DNA of 64,000 nucleotides, from positions 368,408 through 432,407 of the forward strand of contig NZ_BPLZ01000001.1 of assembly GCF_019656335.1 (NCBI RefSeq), in the 5' to 3' direction. The stretch comes from Pseudomonas sp. NCCP-436 (GTDB taxonomy: Bacteria > Pseudomonadota > Gammaproteobacteria > Pseudomonadales > Pseudomonadaceae). The notes beneath the pieces were generated by a model. The model saw nothing but the letters and a program-made list of their open reading frames with translations, was not told where the DNA came from and did no database searches. The stretch's first letter is position 1, and each line of letters starts with the position of its first letter. Position numbers and translations under genes: made by a program. Below are positions 9,505 to 22,547 of this stretch, in pieces.

Positions 9505-11094
9505 ATGTCGACCTCCTCGGTATTCGACCAGCTCTTGCGCTCTATTGGTCTGCGCACCCTCAACCAGCAGTTCCTCTTTTCCTATGCGCTCATGTTCGTA
9601 CTGGCAGTGGTGGCCTCGGTGGCGCTTTACCTGAGCATGTCCGTGTCGCCGGAGACGATCAACGTGGCCGGGGCGCAGCGTATGCTCAGCCAGAAGATGG
9701 CTAAAGAGGCGCTGCTGCTGCGGGAGGGAGTGCTGCCGGCGGCGAATCTGGCAGCTACCATCGACCAGTTCGAGTCGGCGCATCGTGATCTCATCAACGG
9801 GAACCAGCAGCGCAATATCAGCGCTGTGCGCGACAGTGCGGTGGTCGCTCAGCTGGATAGCGTCGGTGAGCTTTGGAACGTTTATCGAGACCTGCTACAG
9901 CGCATTGCCGCGGGAGAGTCAGGGGCTGAACTGGGGGATCTGGAGCGGCGTTCCGGCGAGCTGTTGAAAAGCATGAATCAGGCCGTAGGGATGATGAGTG
10001 CGCTAGCCGAGAATCAGCAGCGTCAGCAGCTCTGGCTGGCCTTCGGCTGTGTCTTGGGGATTCTGGCGCTGGTAGTGCTGGGGCGGCAGTTCGGCCTCAA
10101 GCCGCTTATGGCCAGCCTCGCCGAGGTAGAGCAGGCGCTGGTGCAGCTGGGCGTCGGGGATTTCACCCGTTCACTGGATACCCATCAGGTCGACAACGAG
10201 ATCGGCCGCATTCTCGAAGGCTACAACCGAACCCGGCAGCAGGTGCGCAGTCTGCTTGGCGCCGTCAAGCAGAGTGGTGGGAATAGTGCCGGCCACGTCG
10301 GCGAGATTACCCGGGCCATCGAGCTGGCTGGCGAAGGCGTGCGCCAGCAGTACGAAGAACTGGATCAGGTTGCCACGGCAATGAACGAGATGAGTGCCAC
10401 GGTGGCCGAAGTGGCGCGCCATGCGGCACAGGCGGCCGCCTCTGCACACAGTGCTGATAGCTGTGCGCAGCATGGCCGGCAACTGGTGCAGAGCAGTGTG
10501 GAGCATATCGAGCAACTGGCTCAGCAGCTGCGTCACGGTAGCGAGCAGATCCTTGCCTTGCACCAGGAAACCGCCAGCGTCGGCAAGGTCGTCGAGGTAA
10601 TTACCGGTATCGCTGAGCAAACCAACCTGCTGGCGCTCAACGCAGCTATAGAAGCGGCGAGGGCCGGCGAAGCGGGGCGCGGTTTCGCGGTGGTGGCCGA
10701 CGAAGTTCGAACTCTGGCCAGTCGCACTCAGCAATCCACTGGCGAGATCCAGGCAATCATCCAGCGGCTTCAGGAGGGAGCGCAGGGCGCGGTGGAGTCG
10801 ATAACCCAAAGTGGCGAGCTGATCGATGCCAATCTGACTCATATTCGCCAGGCCAGCGAGGCGCTGGAGACCATCGTCGCGGCCGTCGACGGCATCAAAG
10901 CGATGAACACCCAGATTGCCACTGCTGCCGAGGAGCAAAGTCAGGTTGCTCAGGATATCGATCAGCGTGTCACGCACATCTCCAGTTTGGCCGAGCAGAC
11001 CCAGCAGCATGCCGTGGTGGTGGAGCAAACCAATGAGCGGATCCGTGGCGAGGTGCGGGTACTCAATGACCAGTTGGGTCACTTCCGTATCTGA
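9505..11094 (+). CDS. Methyl-accepting chemotaxis protein with PilJ-type sensor domain
   Basis: Chemoreceptor of 529 residues. TM1 is at about 24-45. The periplasmic segment (about 48-165) contains INVAGAQRMLSQKMAKEALLL, the type IV pilus transducer (PilJ N-terminal) motif. TM2 is at about 172-192, with a HAMP-like region after it. The cytoplasmic signalling hairpin has the highly conserved tip EQTNLLALNAAIEAARAGE followed by GRGFAVVADEVRTLA. It should feed a CheA kinase at the inner membrane. The C-terminus (LGHFRI) shows no CheR-tethering pentapeptide. PilJ-type sensor domains are also known from nitrate/nitrite sensors, so the ligand is open. A cytochrome c lipoprotein gene follows. Confidence 0.9.
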   Translation: MSTSSVFDQLLRSIGLRTLNQQFLFSYALMFVLAVVASVALYLSMSVSPETINVAGAQRMLSQKMAKEALLLREGVLPAANLAATIDQFESAHRDLINGNQQRNISAVRDSAVVAQLDSVGELWNVYRDLLQRIAAGESGAELGDLERRSGELLKSMNQAVGMMSALAENQQRQQLWLAFGCVLGILALVVLGRQFGLKPLMASLAEVEQALVQLGVGDFTRSLDTHQVDNEIGRILEGYNRTRQQVRSLLGAVKQSGGNSAGHVGEITRAIELAGEGVRQQYEELDQVATAMNEMSATVAEVARHAAQAAASAHSADSCAQHGRQLVQSSVEHIEQLAQQLRHGSEQILALHQETASVGKVVEVITGIAEQTNLLALNAAIEAARAGEAGRGFAVVADEVRTLASRTQQSTGEIQAIIQRLQEGAQGAVESITQSGELIDANLTHIRQASEALETIVAAVDGIKAMNTQIATAAEEQSQVAQDIDQRVTHISSLAEQTQQHAVVVEQTNERIRGEVRVLNDQLGHFRI

Positions 11095-11194
11095 GTGAAA
11101 GGATCTCGACAGGTGTTGTGACAAGCGGTCGCTTGGCCTTGGCAGGCGAAGCCGTGATACTTGGCAGCTCCCTGCTGATTCGGAAGGCGAGTCG

Positions 11195-14645
<3,451 letters not shown>

Positions 14646-15647
14646 CTATCGGTTCCTTTCTTGCCGGAGGCTGAAGGCGCTGTGCGCATCGGGTTTGGCA
14701 AAGTGCCGTAACTGGATCTGGAAGCCGTTTTTCAGGCCGATGTAAAGGCTTTCGCCTGGCACGAGGCCGGCGGCCGTCGCCCAGTGGGCCAGGTCTTCCT
14801 GTTCGAAGCCGAGCCACAGGTCGCCACAGGCTTCGCGCGCCCAGCTTTGGTCGTGGCTGCACAGTTCGCTGAGCAGCAGGCTGCCGCCTGGCGCGACCAG
14901 GCCGGCAAGTCTGCGAAAGGCCTCGGCCGGCGTGGCGAAGTGGTGCAGCACCATGTTCAACACCACGCAGTCGGCGGGTTGCTGTTCATCCTGTAGTGCA
15001 TCGGCCAGTTTCAGCTCGACGTTGTGCAGGTTTTCCGCGGCGCAACGCTGGCTGGCCAGTTCGAGCATAGCCGGACTGTTGTCCAGTGCCGTGACGTGTG
15101 CGAACCGGCGGGCCAGCTCCGGCAGGAAGGCGCCGTCGCCGGGGCCAATCTCCAGAGCGCTGGCGGCAGGGCTGAAGTGCAGTGTGTCGAGCAGGGTGAG
15201 CAGGCTGTCACGGTATTGCGGCAGGCTGGCGATCAGATCCTGCTGGGCCTGGAACTGTGTGGCCATACGGGCGAAAAAGTCGCGGCTGACGGCTGCGCGT
15301 TGCTGATGCACGGCGGCGATGCCTGCCTGCAGCTTCGCCGGCAGTGGCAGCGCGTCGATCTCTTCGAGCAGTGCGGCATGCAGGCGGCCGCCAGGCAGGC
15401 TGCGACGGTAGAAGATGGCATTGCCCTCGCGACGGGTAGCCACCAGGGCGGCCTGTGCCAGTACCTTCAGGTGATGGCTCATGCCGGACTGGCCGACGGC
15501 GAAGATCTGCGCCAGTTCCAACACGCCAAACGAATCGTTGCTCAGTGCGCGCAGTACGTTCAGGCGCAACGGGTCACCGGCAGCCTTGCACAGGACGGCA
15601 AGGTCGTCGCAGGGATCGTATTCGGGGTTGGGGGCGCGCAGGTTCAT
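14646..15647 (-). CDS. sahR: ArsR-family regulator fused to a SAM-dependent methyltransferase-like domain (SahR type)
   Basis: A 333-residue two-domain protein. Residues about 14-90 are an ArsR winged helix (GDPLRLNVLRALSND, then GQSGMSHHLKVLAQAALVATRREG). Residues about 150-290 are a class I methyltransferase fold with motif I ALEIGPGDGAF (E166 to G172). Proteins of this architecture next to metK or ahcY are known as SahR, a repressor of the SAM cycle that senses SAH. I infer that the methyltransferase fold serves here as ligand sensor. It is directly upstream of metK with TAGATG coupling. A strong palindrome 40 bp upstream of its start is the likely operator. Symbol given by family analogy. 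Confidence 0.82.
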   Translation of the reverse strand: MNLRAPNPEYDPCDDLAVLCKAAGDPLRLNVLRALSNDSFGVLELAQIFAVGQSGMSHHLKVLAQAALVATRREGNAIFYRRSLPGGRLHAALLEEIDALPLPAKLQAGIAAVHQQRAAVSRDFFARMATQFQAQQDLIASLPQYRDSLLTLLDTLHFSPAASALEIGPGDGAFLPELARRFAHVTALDNSPAMLELASQRCAAENLHNVELKLADALQDEQQPADCVVLNMVLHHFATPAEAFRRLAGLVAPGGSLLLSELCSHDQSWAREACGDLWLGFEQEDLAHWATAAGLVPGESLYIGLKNGFQIQLRHFAKPDAHSAFSLRQERNR

Positions 15648-15686
15648 GGGTCGCAGTCTAGTCGGTCATTTTTCATACAGCAATAT

Positions 15687-15710
15687 CAATATCAAAATAT
15701 TTCGATATTG
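15687..15710. promoter_or_regulatory. 24-bp palindrome, putative SahR operator
   Basis: Half-sites CAATATC (15687-15693) and GATATTG (15704-15710) are perfect inverted repeats. The 10-nt spacer contains AAATATTT centred on the same axis; only one base pair of the 24-mer mismatches. A further CAATATC lies at 15681-15687. The site is in the divergent region between the regulator gene (start 15647) and tktA. AT-rich palindromes of this kind suit ArsR-family dimers. Confidence 0.65.
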
Positions 15711-15865
15711 CCTGGCGGCGTTTCCAGAGCACCGAATGACAGGTGTCGCGCGCTATGTAGGGTATTTGATTGCCTTTCTGCGACCATCTGTCATTGCCCC
15801 GCAAGGGCCGGCTGGGCGAAAATGCGCGTTTTTCGCACCCTCAGCCCCCGTAGGAGATTTCAGCG

Positions 15866-17866
15866 ATGCCCAGCCGTCGTGAGCGAGCCAATGCCATTCG
15901 TGCCCTCAGCATGGATGCCGTGCAGAAAGCCAACAGCGGCCACCCCGGTGCCCCAATGGGGATGGCGGATATCGCCGAGGTGTTGTGGCGCGACTATCTC
16001 AAGCACAACCCGCAGAACCCCAACTGGGCTGACCGCGACCGCTTCGTGCTGTCCAACGGCCACGGCTCGATGCTGATCTATTCGCTGCTGCACCTGACGG
16101 GCTACGACCTGTCGATCGACGACCTGAAGAACTTCCGTCAGTTGCACAGCAAGACTCCGGGTCACCCGGAGTACGGCTATACCCCCGGCGTGGAAACCAC
16201 CACCGGGCCGCTCGGTCAGGGCATCGCCAATGCCGTTGGCTTTGCCATCGCCGAGAAGGTACTGGCTGCACAGTTCAACCGCGAAGGTCACACCATCGTC
16301 GACCACAATACCTACGTGTTCCTCGGTGACGGCTGCATGATGGAAGGCATCAGCCACGAAGTCTGCTCGCTGGCCGGCACCCTTGGTCTGGGCAAGCTGA
16401 TTGCCTTCTACGACGACAACGGCATCTCCATTGATGGTGAGGTCGAGGGTTGGTTTAGCGACGACACTCCGGCGCGCTTCCAGGCCTACGGCTGGCAGGT
16501 GATCCGCAATGTCGACGGCCATGACGCCGAAGAGATCAGGATGGCCATCGAAACCGCTCGAAAGACGCCGGATCAGCCGACCCTGATCTGCTGCAAGACC
16601 ACCATCGGCTTCGGTTCGCCGAACAAACAGGGCAAGGAAGAGTGTCACGGCGCTCCGCTGGGCAACGATGAGATCGCCCTGACCCGTGCCAACCTGGGTT
16701 GGAACTTCGGCCCGTTCGAGATTCCCGCCGAGATCTACGCCGAGTGGGATGCCCGCGATGCCGGCGTCGCCGCCGAAGCGGCCTGGAACGAGAAATTCGC
16801 GGCCTACGCCGCCGCCTACCCGGAGCTGGCTGCCGAGTTCCAGCGCCGCATCAAGGGCGAGCTGCCGGCCGACTTCGCCGAGAAGGCAGCCGCCTACGTA
16901 CGTGAAGTGGCCGAGAAGGGCGAAACCATCGCCAGCCGCAAGGCCAGCCAGAACACCCTCAACGCCTTCGGCCCACTGCTGCCGGAATTGCTCGGCGGTT
17001 CGGCGGATCTGGCCGGTTCCAACCTGACCCTGTGGAAAGGCTGTCAGGGCGTTTCGGCCAGCGACGCCTCCGGCAACTACCTGTACTACGGTGTGCGCGA
17101 GTTCGGCATGAGCGCCATCATGAATGGGATCGCTCTGCACGGCGGCTTCGTCCCCTATGGCGCCACCTTCCTGATCTTCATGGAGTACGCACGCAACGCC
17201 GTGCGCATGAGTGCGCTGATGAAGCAGCGTGTGCTCTATGTATTCACCCACGACTCCATCGGCCTCGGCGAGGATGGTCCGACCCACCAGCCGATCGAGC
17301 AACTGGCCAGCCTTCGTGGCACGCCGAACCTCAACACCTGGCGTCCAGCCGACGCAGTGGAGTCCGCGGTGGCCTGGAAGCATGCCATTGAACGTGCCGA
17401 TGGTCCGTCCGCGCTGATCTTCAGCCGTCAGAATCTGCCGCACCAGCAGCGTGACGAGCAGCAACTGGCCGATATCGCCCGCGGTGGCTATGTGCTCAAG
17501 GACTGTGCTGGCGAGCCGGAGCTGATCCTGATTGCCACCGGTTCGGAAGTCGGCCTGGCCATGCAGGCTGCTGCAAAGCTGGAAGAGCAGGGACGCAAGG
17601 TGCGCGTGGTATCGATGCCGTCGACCAGCGTGTTCGACCAGCAGGACGCCACCTACAAGCAGGCAGTGCTGCCGCTGCAGGTCGGTGCGCGCATCGCCAT
17701 CGAAGCCTCCCATGCCGACTACTGGTACAAGTATGTGGGCCTGGAGGGCCGCGTCATCGGCATGACCAGCTTCGGCGAGTCGGCTCCGGCAGCGGCGCTG
17801 TTCGAGCACTTCGGCTTCACCGTGGAGAACGTCGTCGCCACTGCCGAGGAACTGCTGGACGCCTGA
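15866..17866 (+). CDS. tktA: Transketolase
   Basis: Thiamine-diphosphate enzyme of the pentose phosphate pathway, 666 residues, full length. Visible: N-terminal [34 protein letters not shown], the TPP/Mg motif [18 protein letters not shown] followed by [11 protein letters not shown], and the pyrimidine-domain segment [19 protein letters not shown]. It moves two-carbon units between sugar phosphates in the cytosol. It starts a rightward run with epd and pgk, the same gene order as in other pseudomonads. A ribosome site (TAGGAG) precedes the ATG. Confidence 0.98.
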   Translation: MPSRRERANAIRALSMDAVQKANSGHPGAPMGMADIAEVLWRDYLKHNPQNPNWADRDRFVLSNGHGSMLIYSLLHLTGYDLSIDDLKNFRQLHSKTPGHPEYGYTPGVETTTGPLGQGIANAVGFAIAEKVLAAQFNREGHTIVDHNTYVFLGDGCMMEGISHEVCSLAGTLGLGKLIAFYDDNGISIDGEVEGWFSDDTPARFQAYGWQVIRNVDGHDAEEIRMAIETARKTPDQPTLICCKTTIGFGSPNKQGKEECHGAPLGNDEIALTRANLGWNFGPFEIPAEIYAEWDARDAGVAAEAAWNEKFAAYAAAYPELAAEFQRRIKGELPADFAEKAAAYVREVAEKGETIASRKASQNTLNAFGPLLPELLGGSADLAGSNLTLWKGCQGVSASDASGNYLYYGVREFGMSAIMNGIALHGGFVPYGATFLIFMEYARNAVRMSALMKQRVLYVFTHDSIGLGEDGPTHQPIEQLASLRGTPNLNTWRPADAVESAVAWKHAIERADGPSALIFSRQNLPHQQRDEQQLADIARGGYVLKDCAGEPELILIATGSEVGLAMQAAAKLEEQGRKVRVVSMPSTSVFDQQDATYKQAVLPLQVGARIAIEASHADYWYKYVGLEGRVIGMTSFGESAPAAALFEHFGFTVENVVATAEELLDA

Positions 17867-17880
17867 GCGAGAACGACGCT

Positions 17881-17950
17881 GTAGGGCGGGTGACGCTCTT
17901 TTCACCCGCCGTTACGCCGACGGTGGATCGATAGAGCGTGTCCACCCTAC
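17881..17950. repeat. REP-like palindromic intergenic element between tktA and epd
   Basis: An outer inverted repeat GTAGGG (17881) with CCCTAC (17945-17950) encloses a 9-bp hairpin, GGCGGGTGA with TCACCCGCC (17885-17893 / 17902-17910). The terminal CCACCCTAC motif recurs at 49534-49542 in this window, suggesting an interspersed family. It could also act as a processing or attenuation hairpin between tktA and epd. Confidence 0.65.
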
Positions 17951-17968
17951 GTCCATACGAGACTTACC

Positions 17969-19012
17969 ATGTCCAATCGCCCCTATCGTGTCGCCCTCAA
18001 CGGCTATGGCCGTATTGGTCGCTGCGTGCTGCGCGCCCTGTATGAGCGGGGTGGAGCGAATCTGGAGATCGTTGCGCTCAACGATCTGGCCGATCAGGCC
18101 AGCGTCGAGTACCTGACTCGCTTCGACTCCACCCACGGCCGCTTTCCCGGCCATGTACGGGTCGACGGCGACTGTCTGCATATCAACGGAGACTGCGTGA
18201 AGGTGCTGTGCCAGAGCGAGCCTGAGGCCATCGACTGGGCTGAGCTGGGCATCGATCTGGTGCTGGAGTGTTCTGGTCAGTATGTCACCCGTGCCGATGG
18301 CGAGCGCTTTCTGCAGGCTGGTGCGCCGCGCGTGCTGTTCTCCCAGCCGATGGCCGGTGAGGCGGATATCGACGCCACCGTGGTCTATGGCGTCAATCAG
18401 AATGACCTAAGCGGCCGCGAGCGACTGGTCTCCAATGCCTCCTGCACCACCAACTGCGGCGTGCCGCTGCTCAAGCTGCTCAATGAGGAGGTGGGGCTGG
18501 AGTACGTTTCCATCACCACCATCCACTCGGCGATGAACGACCAGCCGGTGATCGACGCTTACCACCACGAGGATCTGCGCCGTACGCGTTCGGCCTTCCA
18601 GTCGGTGATCCCGGTGTCCACTGGTCTGGCACGTGGGATCGAGCGCCTGCTGCCGGAACTGGGCGGGCGCATTCAAGCCAAGGCCATTCGCGTGCCGACG
18701 GTGAACGTCTCCTGTCTCGATATCACCCTGCAGACTGCCCGTGATACCAGTGCAGAAGAGATTAACCGCATGCTCCGTCAGGCTGCGGAGAGTGGCCCGC
18801 TCAAGGGCCTTCTGGCCTACACCGAGCTGCCGCACGCCAGCTGTGACTTCAACCATGATCCGCACTCGGCCATCGTCGACGGCAGCCAGACCCGGGTGTC
18901 CGGCCCGCGCCTGGTCAACCTGCTGGCCTGGTTCGACAACGAGTGGGGCTTTGCCAACCGTATGCTCGATGTTGCCGAACACTTTTTACTTAAAGCCAAT
19001 CCTGCACCGTGA
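17969..19012 (+). CDS. epd: D-erythrose-4-phosphate dehydrogenase
   Basis: GAPDH-family oxidoreductase of 347 residues that oxidises erythrose 4-phosphate to 4-phosphoerythronate, the first step towards pyridoxal phosphate. The Rossmann start is RVALNGYGRIGRCVLRALYE and the catalytic cysteine is in SNASCTTNCGVP. The protein is closer to Epd than to glycolytic GAPDH because of its context (tktA-epd-pgk-aldolase) and the sequence LNDLADQASVEYLTRFDSTHG. Its stop is 11 bp before pgk. A REP-like element separates it from tktA. Confidence 0.92.
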   Translation: MSNRPYRVALNGYGRIGRCVLRALYERGGANLEIVALNDLADQASVEYLTRFDSTHGRFPGHVRVDGDCLHINGDCVKVLCQSEPEAIDWAELGIDLVLECSGQYVTRADGERFLQAGAPRVLFSQPMAGEADIDATVVYGVNQNDLSGRERLVSNASCTTNCGVPLLKLLNEEVGLEYVSITTIHSAMNDQPVIDAYHHEDLRRTRSAFQSVIPVSTGLARGIERLLPELGGRIQAKAIRVPTVNVSCLDITLQTARDTSAEEINRMLRQAAESGPLKGLLAYTELPHASCDFNHDPHSAIVDGSQTRVSGPRLVNLLAWFDNEWGFANRMLDVAEHFLLKANPAP

Positions 19013-19023
19013 AGGACTGATCC

Positions 19024-20184
19024 ATGACCGTTCTGAAGATGACCGACCTCGACCTCGCCGGTAAGCGCGTGCTGATCCGTGAAGACCTCAACGTCCCGGT
19101 GAAGGACGGTGTGGTCAAGAGCGACGCACGTATTCTTGCCTCGCTGCCTACTATCAAACTGGCTCTGGAAAAGGGTGCAGCGGTGCTGGTCTGCTCGCAC
19201 CTGGGCCGTCCGGAAGAGGGTGTCTACAGCGAGGAAGACAGTCTGGCTCCTGTCGCTGCTTACCTGAGCAAGGTGCTCGGTCGTGAGGTGCCGCTGGTCA
19301 AGGACTACCTCGGCGGTGTCGAGGTCAAGCCCGGGGAGCTGGTGCTGCTGGAAAACGTACGCTTCAACAAAGGCGAGAAGAAAAATACCGACGAGCTGGC
19401 CCAGCAATATGCGGCGCTGTGCGATGTGTTCGTGATGGATGCTTTCGGCACCGCTCACCGTGCACAGGGCTCGACCCATGGCGTGGCCAAGTTTGCCAAG
19501 GTTGCCTGCGCCGGCCCGCTGCTGGCCGCCGAGCTGGAAGCCCTGGGCAAGGCGCTGGACAAGCCGAATCGTCCGATGCTGGCGATTGTCGCCGGCTCCA
19601 AGGTATCGACCAAGCTGGATGTGCTTAACTCACTGGCCGATATCTGCGACTCGCTGATCGTCGGCGGCGGTATTGCCAACACCTTCCTCGCTGCCGCCGG
19701 CCTGCCGGTGGGCAAATCGTTGTACGAGGCTGATCTGGTGGAAACCGCCAAGGCCATTGCGGCCAAGGTCAGCGTACCGCTGCCGGTGGACGTAGTGGTA
19801 GCCAAGGCCTTTGCCGAGGACGCCGAGGCTACCGTGAAGCTGGTCAAGGACGTGGCCGAGGACGACATGATCCTCGACATCGGTCCGCAGACCGCAGCGC
19901 AGTTCGGCGAGATGCTCAAGGCTTCGCAGACCATTCTGTGGAACGGCCCGGTCGGGGTGTTCGAGTTCGATCAGTTCGGCAACGGTACCAAGGCACTGGC
20001 TCAGGCCATCGCCGAGAGCCCGGCATTCTCCATTGCCGGTGGCGGCGATACCCTGGCGGCCATCGACAAGTACGGCGTGGCCGAGCAGATCTCCTATATT
20101 TCAACGGGTGGCGGTGCCTTCCTCGAGTTCGTCGAGGGCAAGGTGCTGCCGGCCGTGGAGGTACTGCAGCAGCGCGCCGGCTGA
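19024..20184 (+). CDS. pgk: Phosphoglycerate kinase
   Basis: Glycolytic/gluconeogenic enzyme of 386 residues, normal for bacterial PGK. It begins [21 protein letters not shown]. The family signatures [31 protein letters not shown] and the C-terminal ATP-site segment [12 protein letters not shown] are all present. It is separated by 11 bp from epd, so the two are surely co-transcribed. It transfers phosphate between 1,3-bisphosphoglycerate and ADP in the cytosol. Confidence 0.98.
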   Translation: MTVLKMTDLDLAGKRVLIREDLNVPVKDGVVKSDARILASLPTIKLALEKGAAVLVCSHLGRPEEGVYSEEDSLAPVAAYLSKVLGREVPLVKDYLGGVEVKPGELVLLENVRFNKGEKKNTDELAQQYAALCDVFVMDAFGTAHRAQGSTHGVAKFAKVACAGPLLAAELEALGKALDKPNRPMLAIVAGSKVSTKLDVLNSLADICDSLIVGGGIANTFLAAAGLPVGKSLYEADLVETAKAIAAKVSVPLPVDVVVAKAFAEDAEATVKLVKDVAEDDMILDIGPQTAAQFGEMLKASQTILWNGPVGVFEFDQFGNGTKALAQAIAESPAFSIAGGGDTLAAIDKYGVAEQISYISTGGGAFLEFVEGKVLPAVEVLQQRAG

Positions 20185-20280
20185 GTCAGTCTGGGCGCGG
20201 TGGACAGCCACCGCGCCACAGACAAAACCCTGACGTGAGCCCGTGGTCTGTAGAAGGAACCACCACGCGAGGATCACGTC

Positions 20281-20466
20281 ATGAAACAGTTAGCCATTTT
20301 TGCACTGGCGGCACTGTGGCTGGCCGGTTGCAGCAGCGGCAGCCAGGAGGCCGCCTGCGAAGTGTTCAGCCCGGCCACCATTGATCAGCCGGGGCCCGGT
20401 GTCGACCCGTATGTGGAGCCAGGACGAGCTGATCCGGCAGCGTCGGTACCGCAGCAGCGTTGCTGA
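20281..20466 (+). CDS. Small predicted lipoprotein (61 aa)
   Basis: A 61-residue ORF with a clean lipobox: MKQLAIFALAALWLAGCSSGS, lipidation at the cysteine of LAGC (residue 17). The rest is proline-rich with two more cysteines, one at the very C-terminus. A GAGGA site precedes the ATG. I do not recognise a family. It lies between pgk and another lipoprotein gene, 13 bp upstream of the latter. Confidence 0.65.
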   Translation: MKQLAIFALAALWLAGCSSGSQEAACEVFSPATIDQPGPGVDPYVEPGRADPAASVPQQRC

Positions 20467-20479
20467 CGAGGAGAGAAGG

Positions 20480-20806
20480 ATGAATATGACGAGACTGACG
20501 GTTCTGGCATTCGCCGCGCTGCTGCTGAGCGCGTGCAGCAATCAGCCGCCTGCTCCAGGTGTCTGGCAGCATTGGGTGTGCGACAGTGGCGCCGAGTTGC
20601 AGTGGCGTTTCAGCGACGAGCGCTTCGAGCAGGTGGATGTGCGTCTGGGCGGTGACGATATCGTCTACCGTCTGAGCCAGGAGCTGGCTGCTTCCGGGGT
20701 ACTGTACAGCGATGGCCGGCTGTCGTTCCACACCAAGGGCGAGCAGGGGCTGATCTACTGGACGGCTACCGACGATCTGATCGGTAGCAACTGCCGGGCG
20801 CGCTAA
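20480..20806 (+). CDS. MliC-like lipoprotein, putative C-type lysozyme inhibitor
   Basis: A 108-residue lipoprotein (MNMTRLTVLAFAALLLSACSNQ, lipobox LSAC). The mature part (about 30-108) resembles the MliC fold: VCDSGAELQWRFSDERF, then SFHTKGEQGLIYWTATDDL and a C-terminal SNCRAR cysteine that could pair with the first one. Family members block C-type lysozymes at the outer membrane. The start at 20480 follows GAGGAG; the open frame extends further upstream. Its place between pgk and the aldolase gene suggests a conserved but functionally unrelated insertion. Confidence 0.7.
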   Translation: MNMTRLTVLAFAALLLSACSNQPPAPGVWQHWVCDSGAELQWRFSDERFEQVDVRLGGDDIVYRLSQELAASGVLYSDGRLSFHTKGEQGLIYWTATDDLIGSNCRAR

Positions 20807-20909
20807 CCGCGTCGGTGATGGCGCCCTGGCATGACGAAACTTGAACAACGCCTGTCCCTGCGGCAGGCTTGCACCATCAACGACCTCCAAACCGGGAGAC
20901 AGTAACACC

Positions 20910-21974
20910 ATGGCACTTATCAGCATGCGCCAGATGCTCGACCACGCCGCCGAGTATGGCTATGGCGTGCCGGCCTTCAACGTCAATAACCTCGAGCAGA
21001 TGCGTGCCATCATGGAAGCGGCCGACAAGACCGATTCACCGGTCATCGTCCAGGCTTCTGCCGGTGCCCGCAAATACGCCGGTGCGCCCTTCCTGCGCCA
21101 CCTGATCCTCGCTGCCATCGAGGAATTCCCGCACATTCCGGTGTGCATGCACCAGGACCATGGCACCAGCCCGGACGTGTGCCAGCGTTCCATCCAACTG
21201 GGCTTCTCTTCGGTGATGATGGACGGATCGCTGCTCGAAGACGGCAAGACCCCGGCCGACTACGACTACAACGTCCGCGTGACCCAGCAGACCGTGGCTT
21301 TTGCACATGCCTGTGGTGTGTCCGTGGAGGGCGAACTGGGTTGCCTGGGTAGCCTGGAAACCGGTATGGCCGGTGAGGAAGACGGTGTCGGCGCCGAAGG
21401 CGTTCTCGATCACAGCCAACTGCTGACCGATCCGGAAGAAGCCGCTGCGTTCGTTAAGGCCACTCAGGTGGACGCGCTGGCGATTGCCATCGGCACCAGC
21501 CACGGTGCTTACAAATTCACCAAACCGCCAACCGGCGACGTGTTGTCGATTCAGCGTATCAAGGAAATTCACGCGCGTATTCCCAACACTCACCTGGTCA
21601 TGCACGGCTCCTCCAGCGTTCCGCAGGAGTGGCTGAAGGTGATCAACGAGTTCGGCGGTGACATCAAGGAAACCTACGGTGTGCCGGTCGAGGAGATCGT
21701 TGAGGGCATCAAGCACGGCGTGCGTAAGGTCAACATCGATACGGATCTGCGTCTGGCTTCCACTGGTGCCATGCGCCGCTTTATGGCGCAGAATCCCAGC
21801 GAGTTTGATCCGCGCAAGTTCTTCGCCAAGACCATCGAGGCCATGCGCGAAATCTGCATCGCACGCTACGAGGCTTTCGGTACTGCCGGCAATGCCTCGA
21901 AGATCAAGCCGATCTCACTGGAGAACATGTACAAGCGCTATGCCAGCGGTGAGCTGGACGCCAAGGTGAACTGA
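20910..21974 (+). CDS. fba: Class II fructose-1,6-bisphosphate aldolase
   Basis: Zinc-dependent aldolase of 354 residues, of the Calvin-cycle/CbbA-like subtype. It cleaves fructose 1,6-bisphosphate to DHAP and glyceraldehyde 3-phosphate, or makes it in gluconeogenesis. The N-terminus is [19 protein letters not shown]. Zinc ligand region [11 protein letters not shown], then [30 protein letters not shown] and NIDTDLR. The ATG at 20910 follows GGGAG; the frame itself is open from 20841. It ends at an intrinsic terminator. With fbp downstream in the window it supplies gluconeogenic flux. Confidence 0.96.
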   Translation: MALISMRQMLDHAAEYGYGVPAFNVNNLEQMRAIMEAADKTDSPVIVQASAGARKYAGAPFLRHLILAAIEEFPHIPVCMHQDHGTSPDVCQRSIQLGFSSVMMDGSLLEDGKTPADYDYNVRVTQQTVAFAHACGVSVEGELGCLGSLETGMAGEEDGVGAEGVLDHSQLLTDPEEAAAFVKATQVDALAIAIGTSHGAYKFTKPPTGDVLSIQRIKEIHARIPNTHLVMHGSSSVPQEWLKVINEFGGDIKETYGVPVEEIVEGIKHGVRKVNIDTDLRLASTGAMRRFMAQNPSEFDPRKFFAKTIEAMREICIARYEAFGTAGNASKIKPISLENMYKRYASGELDAKVN

Positions 21975-21991
21975 GCCTGAAGCTGTAAACG

Positions 21992-22019
21992 AGCCCCGCC
22001 ATTGGCGGGGCTTTTTCTT
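21992..22019 (+). terminator. Intrinsic terminator of the aldolase gene
   Basis: A 9-bp stem AGCCCCGCC / GGCGGGGCT with a 3-nt loop, followed by TTTTTCTT. It lies 18 nt after the stop codon. Confidence 0.93.
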
Positions 22020-22029
22020 GGAGACGCCG

Positions 22030-22467
22030 ATGCACTGCCGGATTGCCGTATTGCTCTGCCTGTTGCTGTTGAGTGCCTGCAGTTCGGTCACGCGTATGCC
22101 GCAGCCGTTGCAGCCACCACAGCAAGCGCTGGCTGCCGACCCGCTAAGCTGCCAGACGCGGGCTGAATGCACCACCAAGGTGGCCCGGACGCTGCTGTTT
22201 GTTTTCGACTATGCCGCCGCCGGAGCCCCGCTGGTGCAGCGTGACGGACGCCTGCTGTTTACCCCGGAGGACGCCGCGCCTGATGACTGGCCGGCGTTGC
22301 ATATTCGTCTGGCCGAGCCGCTTGGCGGGCGCTTCGTGCTCGACAGTCATTGTCGTGTGGCAAGCTGCCGCGTTGCTCCGGCTGCCGTGCAGCAGGCCTA
22401 CCGGTACTATCTGCAGGGCGGAGCCTGTGGCTGGCAGGCCGGGCACTGCGTGCCACAGGCAAGGTAA
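22030..22467 (+). CDS. Predicted lipoprotein of unknown function (145 aa)
   Basis: A lipoprotein signal MHCRIAVLLCLLLLSACSS (lipobox LSAC). The mature part has four further cysteines in pairs (DSHCRVASCRV and GGACGWQAGHCVP), suggesting disulfides. No family recognised. The ribosome site GGAG directly after the aldolase terminator supports the ATG at 22030 rather than the in-frame one at 22018. It begins a rightward run including a small membrane protein and a sugar dehydrogenase. Confidence 0.7.
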   Translation: MHCRIAVLLCLLLLSACSSVTRMPQPLQPPQQALAADPLSCQTRAECTTKVARTLLFVFDYAAAGAPLVQRDGRLLFTPEDAAPDDWPALHIRLAEPLGGRFVLDSHCRVASCRVAPAAVQQAYRYYLQGGACGWQAGHCVPQAR

Positions 22468-22547
22468 AACCCTGTAAAACACCGGAGGTATCCGGGGGGA
22501 TGGGGTAGGCCATAATCGCGCTCATAGTCGCAGGGAAACAAACCCTC

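Noticed and set aside
15860..17905. Minus-strand 681-codon ORF opposite tktA
   Set aside because: It exactly mirrors the transketolase gene, is low-complexity in composition (rich in V, G, H, Q), and has no family motifs. High GC leaves the antisense frame open.
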